Under the pieces are notes generated by a model, which was not told where the DNA came from, did no database searches, and worked only from the letters and a program-made list of their open reading frames with translations. Shown here piece after piece: positions 27,296-38,153 of a stretch of DNA of 64,000 bases. Location: contig JABWDB010000009.1 of the NCBI GenBank assembly GCA_019614645.1, positions 7,235,501 through 7,299,500 on the forward strand, read 5' to 3'. The stretch is from Stratiolaelaps scimitus. Lineage: Eukaryota > Arthropoda > Arachnida > Mesostigmata > Laelapidae. A program made the position numbers and the translations under genes. The first letter of the stretch is position 1; the number at the start of each line of letters is the position of its first letter.

Positions 27296-28476
27296 CACAC
27301 ACATATATATATATACATATACATACATACAAACAAACAAGTATACCCAATACAAGCCAATTTTTTAACGCTTAGGCAAGCGGGTTTAGAGAGAGAGAGA
27401 GAGATTGCGAGAAATATAGAAGTTTCAAATGTTTAGCCTTTGTGCGCCTTGTTGGCTCTTGTATCCGTATGGTCTTATAAACAAGTAACTGGAGGACGGA
27501 CGGGGGGAGCGTTCCATGGGAAATGTGGATGTTTGAACGATTTCTGAAGGGGGACAGATTTCTCAACTTTTTTTACGAGGGGCACTTTAATCTGCCGCCA
27601 GAAGTGCTACCGCTCACAACACACGCAACGTGATCTTCGAATTGGAGCAGGCGGAGCAACGGGAGAGCGGGATGCGTTAGTTAGTGGTGTAGCTCTGTAG
27701 AAACAAATACTTGTTAGCGAATAATAAATATTTTGCCTTACATTATTCCCTCGTATGTGTTTGGCATTGGTCAGTGTGAATGCATAAGTTGACGTTCTTA
27801 GTTTTTTTTTTCAGGAGGGCCAGATTCTCAGGGTTACAATCCTCAGGGATTGAAGTAAATTCGTGCACTGCACTTAATTTCGAAGAAGTCAAATGTTATC
27901 TAGATTTACCAATTGCCAGCTCCTGTAGGCATAACATGCACACATGTGCAACGCGAGACCAATTTCATCTCTGGACCGCCAGAGTATCATCTACAGTCTA
28001 TCTAAAGTGAAATCAAATATATTTTAGGGTTTTTTTCTCTCCATTTATTTCTTATAATTATTTACCTTCTATTAATTCTGTTCATGGGCGTTTCTATTTT
28101 TGAAGACGTTCTTGTACATACACACACACGCGCTACCTATGAGAAATCTCGTCTATTTCCATAACCTCATGCCAAACCCCCACCAGAAGTGAATTGCAGT
28201 CTGCCGCATCGTTCGCGGTTGTCCAAACTACACGTAAGCCCCCTTGATCAAGCGAGCTTCTGTATCATCAGGCCCAGTGACGTTGACCCCCCCCTGCGCA
28301 GTGGGGTGTCATTCGTGAAGTAACAACGCCCCATACAAGTGACCTTCGTACGCCAGGTCTCCTTTTTTTTTTCTGTTATTGTTGTTCTTGTTCTCGTTTA
28401 GGCCTGTCGACTCCCGGCTTCTCTTTGTCCTACTGTGGAGATACTGTTTGTTACTGGCGCTACGACGGCCCGCACG
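27296..28476. other. Convergent intergenic between SUPV3L1 and rabaptin
   Basis: No coding signal. It contains CA/TA simple repeats near 27297-27340, GA repeats near 27392, and the two 3' UTRs. A minus-strand AATAAA at 28049-28044 is a candidate signal for the rabaptin transcript. Confidence 0.5.
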
Positions 28477-29928
28477 CTATTGTGTTGAGAAATACGGCGC
28501 GCTCTTCTGGTCGAGCAGGGTGTGGCAGACAGCGCACACGTTGAAGTTGCGTCGATTTGGTCCTGACTGAATCGTCTTTGAAACGCACGCCGCACAGTAG
28601 ATGCGTCCGCAGTGGCTGCAATTGGGCTTCTTGCCACCCGACAGCGGTTTCTTACAGCCATTACACTCGTTTACATCGTCGGCATGCTGGAAACGTACCT
28701 CGCCGTCGCTGACACGCAACTTCTCCAACTCGACCTGGAGACTCTGCGACAGCTTCACGAAGTCCTTCTGCACAGCCTCGGAATTGTCCAGGTCCTTCTG
28801 CAGGGCGAGCACTTTACGCCGAAGTTCGTGGCTCTCCTTTTCAAACTTGTTCTTCAACGGTTCAACTAACTCGAGTTCGCTGACGCGCGCCTTCGCCGCG
28901 ATCAGCTCCTTCTCGCAGCCACGCAGTTCGGCCAGCTCGGCGTTCAGCCGTTTCAACTCGCTATTTACAGAGTCCTCATAATTTCTTCGTTCCTCTTGGA
29001 CTATTCGTTGCTCTTCTTTGAGAAGTGCCACCTCGGAATGCAGTTTCTCATCGGCGTTCTCCCAGCTAACCGTCGACTCGATCATCTTCTCGTGCAGCTT
29101 GAGATACTCAAATTCGAGGCTCTGCATGGCGGCCGCCAGCGCCGGGTCATGCTCCACCATTCGGGCGGTTTTCTCGAACACATCCGGAAGCTTGACCCCC
29201 TCGGTGGCCAAGCGCTGTTCCATCTTGGAGCAATGTCTCGCCAGCAGCCGATCATTATCTTCTGTTAGCTGGCGATTCTGCCACTCGACCTTCTTCAGCT
29301 GATTCAGCAGTTTGTCTAGTTCGGCCCGCAGAGCGCTATCCGACCCTGACAGCTGTACGGACAGGTTAGCAAGAAGTGACTCGTTGACTTCGATCTTCGC
29401 GGCGAGACTCCGCGTCTCGCATTTTGCCTCCGCGATCTCTCGACCTAGCTCCTCTTTCTCTCGTCTCTCATCTTCCTTTCGGGTATCACAGTCGGCGCGA
29501 CTCCTGCCCAGTTCACTAGTGAGTGTCACTATTTGTGTCTTGTATTCTTCGATTTCGTCCTCCATCGGCTTCACGACCGAACGAAGTAACACGGTCTGCT
29601 TCTGGGCGTTCCGCATACTCTCGTCGAGGTCAAGCCCCGCGGGACCGATGAACTCCTCGATCTGTTTGGTTAATGCGAAGTTCTTCTCCTGTTCCGCCTT
29701 CAATTCGTCTTCTTTGGCTACGAACATCTGCATCAGGGCGGCTCGCTGTACGTCGAACTCGCCAGCCATCCGGGCCCGCAGCGTGTCCAAGGTCTCGCCA
29801 TCGATCGCGTCGGCGCCGTCAGGCCCCTCGGTGGTATCGGTCATGTCGTCCTGCAGCGAGTTGCCGCTTTCCTCGTCTTCGCCCTTCGACTCCATGCTGG
29901 CCACAGTCAACACCCCCTCACTGTCCAT
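28477..29928 (-). CDS. Rabaptin-like Rab GTPase effector with FYVE-like finger
   Basis: One open frame of 483 residues. After an acidic N terminus, residues ~40-410 are heptad-rich and predicted coiled-coil. KDFVKLSQSLQVELEKLR near residue 395 matches the rabaptin C-terminal signature. A zinc finger at 422-468 has eight cysteines in FYVE spacing (422, 425, 437, 440, 445, 448, 465, 468), and the protein ends PYFSTQ. Rabaptins bind Rab5/Rab4 and rabex-5 on early endosomes and promote tethering and fusion. Vertebrate RABEP1 lacks this finger; my recollection is that insect rabaptins have one. The basic patch of true FYVE domains is reduced to KKPNCSHC, and WxxD is absent, so PI3P binding may be weak. 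The protein is shorter than usual. The leader has a good 3' splice site (CACCTTACAG before 29953), so the gene has a 5' UTR intron and is probably not a retrocopy. Confidence 0.88.
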   Translation of the reverse strand: MDSEGVLTVASMESKGEDEESGNSLQDDMTDTTEGPDGADAIDGETLDTLRARMAGEFDVQRAALMQMFVAKEDELKAEQEKNFALTKQIEEFIGPAGLDLDESMRNAQKQTVLLRSVVKPMEDEIEEYKTQIVTLTSELGRSRADCDTRKEDERREKEELGREIAEAKCETRSLAAKIEVNESLLANLSVQLSGSDSALRAELDKLLNQLKKVEWQNRQLTEDNDRLLARHCSKMEQRLATEGVKLPDVFEKTARMVEHDPALAAAMQSLEFEYLKLHEKMIESTVSWENADEKLHSEVALLKEEQRIVQEERRNYEDSVNSELKRLNAELAELRGCEKELIAAKARVSELELVEPLKNKFEKESHELRRKVLALQKDLDNSEAVQKDFVKLSQSLQVELEKLRVSDGEVRFQHADDVNECNGCKKPLSGGKKPNCSHCGRIYCAACVSKTIQSGPNRRNFNVCAVCHTLLDQKSAPYFSTQ

Positions 29929-29953
29929 TGATCGTGCTATGCACGCTGTAAGG

Positions 29954-32900
29954 TGAGATGATCGAAACGCACATAGGGAACAGGTTAGGGCAAAAAAAAG
30001 AAGTACTCATTAGAGAAACGACTCATATGCTAGGTGACGGGTGCCGGGAACTGATGAGCGGTTTGATAATATGAATATATATATATATGAAACATGCGCG
30101 AGGACAAATCGATGAGATCATTGCATAATGCTTTATTGGGTTTATAGTTAGCGTTTTACCTTAATCTATATTATGGAACTGTAACGATCCACCCATATCG
30201 TATCTGCCGGTGTTCCTCTCTCGTGTACTGTTAAAGCAGAACAACTAAATAACTGCAGCCCTGTGCACACGAATATATATATATATATACATATATAAGA
30301 CATTCGACCCCTGATACATGTTATTTTATAGTTGAGTTTAGCGAACCTAACAGTGAATCAACTACATACAGTTCAACGGATGTATTCATTTAAATTTATC
30401 TATTATTTCTGTTTATCTGTGAATATTTGTATTCTGTTTATATGTCATCAGCGAACGGCCTGGCCAAACGAATCGCACTCAACCCTGGAGAGCACGACGT
30501 TAGCTTTTACATGACATATTATACTTGCATGTTCTCAGTGGGTATTTGCAGCAGTACCGTGAACGTTCAATGTTGGCTGAGAGTCAGCCCGAAAAGCTCA
30601 GGTTAAGGCAACTTTTAGTGGGTTTTTGCGAAAAGTGAAAACGCTCAACAAAGGGCATAGCCAAACTCGCCAACACCTGCAGCAATACCATACCCCATAT
30701 GTAGGTTTGGTACACTGAAATTCAGCCTTTAACAGAGCAATTGGCTACCTAACGAACAGATGTCATCGCACTTGTTGCTGCGGTGCCACAACGGAGCATA
30801 GCTGGCGTGTACAATGATCGCGGAGCGACTATTTCGTAGCGCTAAGGCTGACGGCTGGATTACGTTATATTATGTGTTATGATAGCCATGAGTCTGGCAA
30901 TCCCTTGATCTACGTGTCTGTTCTACTTCGAAAAACGTATGGTCAGTAGCCGGAATAACTAAGGCTAAGCAAAGTCAGTTGCCAAAAATAAAAGTGTAAC
31001 CGTTTAAACAGTCGTGTAATTTTACATTCGGCTCTTGTTTTGGGCCACAAACAGATGAGGAGAGGCCGTCAGGCGCTTATTCAACCTCCCCCCCCCCCGG
31101 ATATAATCGTCAATCGGTATTCAGTGATAAGTTCCTGCTCTTCCTTTCGACCGCTTAAACAGGGCGTCTCTCTCGCTCCTGTACATTCGATCGTCTAGTG
31201 GTAATAACAATGACGACGCTGAATGCAAGCAATCCAATGTCGGAATCGAATTGGACTCAGATCAGGCCGGATGATTTCTCACAAAGAAGAACATATAGGT
31301 CACCACGCGTCCGCCTATCTCGCACAGCTACAGCTTCTAATGCATTTGCCTTATACATATTTTTTTCATTATATGAACTATTGCCGCCTTACGAATCTAC
31401 CTGGTGGGCTATCTCGGGTCGCATACGCGAATGGTTTCAAGCACCCGCTGCAGTTCTACGACTAAAGAGGCAGGTTGGTGATCGAGGCCGGATAATCAAG
31501 GTTCAAACACTTCGTATGAAGTGGAGAAACCCTTGAAGGACACTACTACATAACGAGCGTGCGAGAAGACGATTCTCAAATGTGCACCTTCTTGAGATTA
31601 GCATCATCTGCGGCACTGTCCATCGTCGAGCTTCACATATAGACCTTACGGGGTTGAAACAGCGTGAAATGCATTGGGTAAGAGTTGCTGAAAATAGATG
31701 GGAAGAACAATTAATTAAATAAACGTGGTATTCTAGGTGTATGATAGTAGCCACAGAGATACCTATGCCAACCTTTCGGTGTGTAGACAGATACATGATA
31801 TATGACATTCTCACACATTGCGAAAACATAAAATCGCATGTATAAGTTCGCGGACATTTATTTATCGTTTCAAACACGTTGTCAATCTATTTCTATCACT
31901 AGAGCCATCTTTCAAAATGAGCGTAAATGGCAATCACACGTTTGTAGAGTAGTAAAATCGAACGCTCAAGTCAGAAGCACTACGCATTGGCTGTACAGAC
32001 ATATTGAACCTGCATCTACCTATATACCTCGCCTTGAAAGGAAGTTAACAGCTATCGGTACAGCACTCAACTCGCCAACACACGGCCGCGTTTCGTATAA
32101 CGTCGCGTACTCTCGCCGAAACCGCGAAATACACCACCCATGGCTGTCCCTGACCAATCGAATCCTTCGAATTAATTGAACAAACATTGCCAATATACTA
32201 CCCATATTCAGAGTTGCATCGTTTGAAAGCGCCAAGGCAACGTGTGCATAAATCAGTTCAGCACTCTGTTGTATACGAACACATCTGTGTATATGCCCAT
32301 CATCCGATAGTTTCGTGCCATACGTCGTTCATACGTCTTGGGGGGGACGGGGGTCGAGTCGCAAAGGGCGCCGACGCCGAACTTATCGATTTCGTCGAAA
32401 GCAACGAGCAGCAGTGTTCGAGTCACTTTGCTCCTGCAATTCGAGAATGGCTGTGCGAGCTCAAACAAAATGTTCGTCAGTCATACAACTGTTATGGGAG
32501 CACGCTCCCAGGAGGAAATCTCACTCTGCTGGGAGCTACAAGTCTGCATTTATACGTCTGGTTGACTTAACGACGGCTGATTGGCAGACGCCGGGTGCGC
32601 TTACTGCTTGCGTCTGCTATTAGCAGCACAACCGCAGCGTTAACTTATTGCATTTGTGTTACTGCCAGCTTCATCAAAAAAAATATATATATACGGAAGA
32701 GACTAATAGAACAAACTCAACAACCGTCTCTGTCCCAGATCAGCAACTCGCCTGCTGCCGTACTCGTACGGAATCTTGTTGCTACAACCGGAAACTCTAC
32801 AAAATGGTACAATTCCACTGGATTGCTTCCTACCTTTCGTCTCGTTGCAAGCATCCGAGTTACATTACTACTGCGGCCGTAGAGCGGCCCCGAGGAAGAG

Positions 32901-35026
32901 GAGGAGGCGCACGTCGTTATTTTTCTTGTCTGTCTGTTGTACTTTGTCGCAAACGAGACGCCGTACTCGGTGCTCTCAATCTCAGTTGCGTTTTTTCCCC
33001 TTCGAATAAGTTCAGTATTTGTCTGATTTAGCGATTAGCCTGTCTGGCTGGCGCCCGCTCGAACACGGGCACGTAGATGGACCACAACACGACGTCGCCG
33101 CGGCCAGGATCGAGAATAGGGAAGCAGCAGCCAGGTGAAAGACAACCGACCAGATCCAGGAGGGCACCAGCAAGCTAGTTCAAGCTCCTGGCATCGTTGC
33201 ACCTCGAGCACCAAACACCGTACATAGACGTGATTTCCTTCAATGAACGTTGAGATCCACTCATATGCAGGAACGTACAATAGCTCGGTGCACAGCGAGC
33301 AGCCGTCACACCTCGGCTTCAGTCAAACACACGCACACAGCTCGATGACGGCTGAAAATAGTCCGGTGGGATCTATCACCGCTGCTGCTGGTGCTATTGT
33401 CTCAAATTCAGCACTTCTCTATCGGTCGGCGGCTCACGGAGCCATCAGAGCCCGTTGTGGTCGGCTCGTCAGTAAGTCACTCAGTCCGTCCGCCCGTCCC
33501 CAGGAAGGAACGTCAGAACTGAGCCGATTCGTGCATCTTGTTTACATGACATCGCCTGGATGAGCGCATTCATCTCAGGCAGCAGGCCACTCCTCCCTTC
33601 TTCCTGCCGTATTGGCGGGGAGAGGATGTGGCCGCACTTGAACTCCGACCGCGCGTGGGCCGTCTGCTCGCCTCTCCGGCGCCTAGCGGACGACCGCAAG
33701 AGTGGATGCAAACGGCGGGAGAGCAGACGACGAAGATAGAAGGTAGCAGAAGTAGAAGCATACAGAAGTCAAAAGCCGAAAAAGTGACCAAGTGCCCCGC
33801 ACGGACGAAGAAACTGGATTAACCGGCGGTCAGTTGGTCGATCGGTGGAACTGCAACTGACTGTATAGGACGTCACCGGGCGCCACTTGTGTCGATCGTG
33901 TAGTGTGGCAGATCATTAACGTGTGTGTGTGTTCATCTCGAGGGAAAGAGCACTACCTAGCTGCGGGAACGTGTAAGTTGTGAAGGGGTTTCCTTTCGAG
34001 GAAAAAAAACGAAAAGAAAACACGTTTAACTTAGTTTCGGAAGCAAAAGCTAGCTAACTGATGGGACAGACGATCTTCATCGTTGTCAGTTTTGGAACTG
34101 TTGTTTGCCAGAGAGATTGTTTGCTCATGGCGGAGGTATTTGTCGGAAGAAAAAGCAGTTTGTAAAAATATATGACATCTAATATGTATATATATATGTT
34201 TCTTGTTAATTAACTGTTCGTACAGAACATTTTTAGCGTTTTGATTCGAGCAGACAAAACACTATGTTGTGTTCGATGCAAACAGGTGGCTGCCATGAAA
34301 CGGGTGATGTTAGGGAAAGCTCGAATGAGTGAATGAGTTATAGTACTAACTGCCTGGTTGGAAGTCGATTCTCATTTTGCACACTAGTGTGTGTAGATAG
34401 TAGGACAACTTGCATCGCTTACTAGCGTTGGAGTTGCTGTAAAAATGCGGTGCTTGTTGCTTTCATGAATGTTCTCTCGTCCATCATACGATAAATGAAC
34501 GCATCGCAGTGATGCTGGCTGTCAAAAACGATTCGATTTTTGTAAGTTGTTTACCCTTAAACATTACTTTTATCATCTGTATTATTTAATTGGTTTATTT
34601 TTATCTACGATCTTCTGGGAGTATATTTTCAAAATATGGTTTGAGCAGTACTTGAAATGCGGTGAAATTTGTTGGATATCTTGGAGAAATTGATACGATC
34701 ATTTCGTTTTAGTAACGCCATGAATTGTGGATAAATACAATGTCAGCAAGCGGTGGCTAATGATCGAGAAATTTTTTGAATGTGTCCTCCCGTCTCTCTA
34801 GTTTGCGTTATAATAAACAGATCTCTGTGGCCTCGCGTTTTTGTACAGTTGGCTCAAGTAACGTTTATTATTTTTACTATTCCGCAGAAACTAGATCGTG
34901 TTCATTTTGGACAGGAACACACTCGGGAAAAGTGGGACTCGATAAAGGCACGCGAGTCTTTCGAGGGAGCCAGCCGAATCGAATTAGTCCAGTGGCCAGG
35001 CGTTGCTCCCGTATCGGCCCTGTCGA
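29954..35026. other. Divergent intergenic between rabaptin and BTB-TLDc gene
   Basis: No recognised coding exon. The left half is AT-rich with small TA tracts and one SINE tail (30550-30596). From about 32.9 to 34.0 kb the sequence is GC-richer and probably contains the promoter and first non-coding exon of the BTB gene. A strong 3' splice site (TTTTTACTATTCCGCAG) ends at about 34885, just upstream of that gene's start. Open frames at 31198-32623 show no domain I recognise. Confidence 0.45.
30550..30596 (+). repeat. SINE family copy, 3' tail only
   Basis: GCAGTACCGTGAACGTT, then TGTTGGCTGAGAGTCAGCCC and GAAAAG. It is almost identical to the tail of the copy at 8.9 kb. No head is seen. Confidence 0.75.
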
Positions 35027-36832
35027 ATGATCATGGCGGGTGGGCCGGGCGACGTTCTGTCGCAAAACAACTCGATATTCAAAAACCTTCAAAGTATCGT
35101 CCAGCTCATATCCGACCTGCAGCGTCTGTATGAAGATAAGGAATCGGCCGATATCGAGTTCGTTGTCGGAAAGGAAGAAACACGTGTGCTTGCTCACAGC
35201 CTCATCGTCAAAACAAGGTACAACGTTTGCTGCTTGATAGACTGACCTGACCATTGTCGTATAGCAGATTCTCAGCATAATCGTCTCCGTCATAGTAAAT
35301 CGTATTGATGCGCCTGACAGCCCCGACCCGTCTTCACCTACCCCGTATATGTTTCTCTACCCGACTCGTTGTCCCCTAAGTACCATCTATATATCAAACA
35401 CTCAACGATTATCTCTATATCTAACAGTGTGTAAGACCGCTGCTCATTTGAGCGAGCGAGCATTTTCAACTAAGCTAATGAAACTTTTGCATAATATTCT
35501 TTAAACAAACATATCGTTCGTTTGTGATTGCCCACATGTGTTTCTGCAACCAGATGCAGCAACTTCTGCGAGCTGAAACAGGCCTATGGCCAGAGGCCGA
35601 TGCCAGGTAAACCGTTAGCGCTCCGGATTCCCGATGTCGACGTCGACGAGTTCAATTCGGTCGTCCAGTATATCTACACGGGCAGAATCAACCTGAATGC
35701 AGCTGTGGTCTTCAAGGTGCTTGCCCTGGCCCTCGAGTTCGGCATCTCGGAGCTGAAGCTCACCTGCGAGGATCATATCATGAACACGATGAAGGAGAAC
35801 GCTTGCGTTTTTCTTAGTTCGGCGTTCGAGGGCCGAAACGATCGGCGCGAAGCGTTCAGGGAGGAGGCGGCCGTCTTTGTGGACAAGTGTACTACTCACA
35901 TTTGCGAACACGCGGCCGACTGCGTCAGATCGCCGGCGTTTCTGCGGCTTAACAAGGAGTGCGTGATTCACCTCGTGTCGTCCGACTATCTCGGTATGAA
36001 GGAGGATGACGTCTGGCGAGCTGTTCTCGCTTGGGCCAAGCACGAGGCTGGCGTCTGCGCGAGCCCGCACAGTTGGACCGACGGCGAGCGGCAACTCGTT
36101 GGACAGGCGCTCAAAGATGTCATCAACCATGTGCGCATTTTACTGATCGACAAGCAGGTATACGCCGAGGAGGTGGAACCGACCGGGCTGGTCCCATTGG
36201 AGCTATCGCTGCAACGCTACCGCTACGCCGCGTTGCCCGACACCTTCCAGCCTAAAGAGCCGCATCTGACACCACGGGCACCTGCGCCCTTCTTCAAGGA
36301 CTCCAATCTGCTGACAGGCAAAAATCTCGCGTTCCAGCAGCTGCTAAACAATTGGTTCGGGAAGCCGAGTCAGATGTGGCGGCGTCTCTACCTCGCGTCC
36401 GCCAGCAACTACTCAGCGGCGTCGTTCCACGAATGCTGTGACGGCATCTCGCCCCTCTTCGTGCTCGTCCTGGGATCGTCCGGTCAGCTCTGTGGGGGCT
36501 TCACTGATATGCCGTTCGTGCGGACGAACGGTGGCCGAGCGAAGTACTCGACGACGGATCGGGCCTTCTTGTTCTCGCTGATCAACTTGGTCAAGCGACC
36601 GGCCACGCGATTCGATGTCGTCAAGAAGATGTTCGCCATAGCTTCACATCCTGACTTTGGGCCGATTTTCGGCGCAGGCGCTGATCTCAGTATCGCCAAT
36701 AACTGCAATGTCAGCATGGAATGTTACTCAAATCTCCCACATACGTATGACGGAGAAGGAGCCAGCTCCACCCTGCTGATGGGAGGCTACAATTTCACCG
36801 TTGCTGACTACGAAGTGTTCACTGTGCTGTAA
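35027..36832 (+). CDS. BTB-BACK-TLDc domain protein
   Basis: Exons 35027-35217 and 35554-36832 join in phase (AG|A) to give about 489 residues. Residues ~35-143 form a BTB/POZ domain (SADIEFVV, VLAHSLIVKTR, FNSVVQYIYTGRINL). A BACK domain follows at ~145-265, with a conserved VWRAVLAWAKHE helix. From ~314 to the end is a TLDc domain: WRRLYLASASNYSAASFHE, FGPIFGAGADLSI, and the closing FTVADYEVFTVL. BTB-BACK proteins usually act as adaptors for cullin-3 ubiquitin ligases. TLDc proteins (OXR1, NCOA7, mEAK7) are linked to oxidative-stress resistance and V-ATPase binding. A cullin-3 adaptor that recognises its target through TLDc is inference. I know no named animal gene with this exact order, so no symbol is given. 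Two in-frame ATGs lie at 35027 and 35033. A 5' UTR intron is likely, with its acceptor at about 34885. Confidence 0.85.
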
Positions 36833-36845
36833 TTGACAATCACAC

Positions 36846-36860
36846 CTCTCTCTCTCTCTT

Positions 36861-36909
<49 letters not shown>
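36846..36909. repeat. (CT)n(TA)n(GA)n palindromic microsatellite
   Basis: A CT run, about 13 TA units and a GA run lie in order, so the whole block is self-complementary. It begins 14 bp after the BTB-TLDc stop codon and would be in the 3' UTR. Confidence 0.95.
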
Positions 36910-37188
36910 CCTTATCTTCGAGATGCATCTCGAAGTTGCATGCACAATTAGAAAAGTATATGATATACTCAAGTTAAGTGTTGTAATTCTATGGATTGTG
37001 TTCGGCTGCAGCCGTAAATAAGATAATCATTCTATTGTCGGATCTGATGACCTGCGACTCAACACGACCATGGGGCTGTTTGAATGATCATCGATCTGTC
37101 ACCCAAAACGTGCCAAGAACGACATCGTCTACACTTAACTTTAGAAATTGGGCGGAAATAGCGACAAGTTCATGGCGGCCTTGAGCGG

Positions 37189-37257
37189 CGTTTAGATCCA
37201 ACATCGTGATACTCAAGTTCATGGCGGCCTTGAGTATCAAGATGTTGGATCTAAACG
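37189..37257. repeat. 29-bp inverted repeat with 11-nt loop plus direct repeat
   Basis: Arm 37189-37217 pairs with 37229-37257 with one mismatch. The segment CAAGTTCATGGCGGCCTTGA, which forms the loop and arm ends, also occurs about 49 bp upstream (near 37165-37185). Confidence 0.9.
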
Positions 37258-37525
37258 TATGCGCGTATTTGTTCACTATACGTTGTAAATATTTCCCCTT
37301 TTAACGGATGACGATGATGCCAGTCATCATTGTTATTGATATCACCCCAAATATCACTGACATTATCGGAAGTTGTACAGAATTGACAAAAGCACAACTA
37401 GGTGGGCAAAGCTTCGTAATGGATAGGCCTCAAATAGGCGCCTTCAACGAAGTCGATAAATTAAGTGAAAGAAATTGTACATAACGGTCATACGTAGTTT
37501 CCCAGTTGTACTAATCGCCTGAAGA

Positions 37526-37527
<2 letters not shown>

Positions 37528-37556
<29 letters not shown>
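37528..37556. repeat. (TA)n microsatellite
   Basis: About 14 TA units. Confidence 0.9.
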
Positions 37557-38119
37557 CTCTAATATTTTCTCAATTGTAAATATTCATATAGGATTTAATA
37601 CTATCATGGAAAAATAGCAACACGACAAGAATGTTAAATAATACAAAATATTGAGCAGAGTTAATCAATTGTTCAATCTCCCCTCACGATTTCTCCTGCT
37701 GTTTCCCTTATTCACATAGGTCTAATGTTTAATTTCACTCGTTACCACCAAGCGACGTCTACCTGGCGGCAGATTTTTATCGAACGATATATATATATAC
37801 ATATACATCTCTACAGCTTGCATGGGTTATACATTTCCTACAGATAACGTATATAACTTTGTATATAGTTGGCGGAGCGAGGCTTTACACGCGCGTAGTA
37901 GCCGAACAAGCGATTGTTCTACAAGGGCAGACCGTGAGCTATAGTAGCAGATGCCAAACTGTCATACGAATTCATTAAAAATGTAATGTAATGCCAACCC
38001 GCATCCGTCACAGGAGCACATGACTAACGATGCGATTTCATAAATTGACCAATTGAAACTGAATCTTTCATAAACTGATCTCAACCGTTGATTTTTACAT
38101 GCGACTTTCATGACCTTTC

Positions 38120-38121
<2 letters not shown>

Positions 38122-38150
<29 letters not shown>
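38122..38150. repeat. (TA)n microsatellite
   Basis: About 14 TA units. Confidence 0.9.

Positions 38151-38153
<3 letters not shown>

Noticed and set aside
29312..29956. 214-residue Ser-rich plus-strand frame
   Set aside because: Antisense shadow of the rabaptin coiled-coil, where GAG/CTC-rich codons read as Ser on the other strand.
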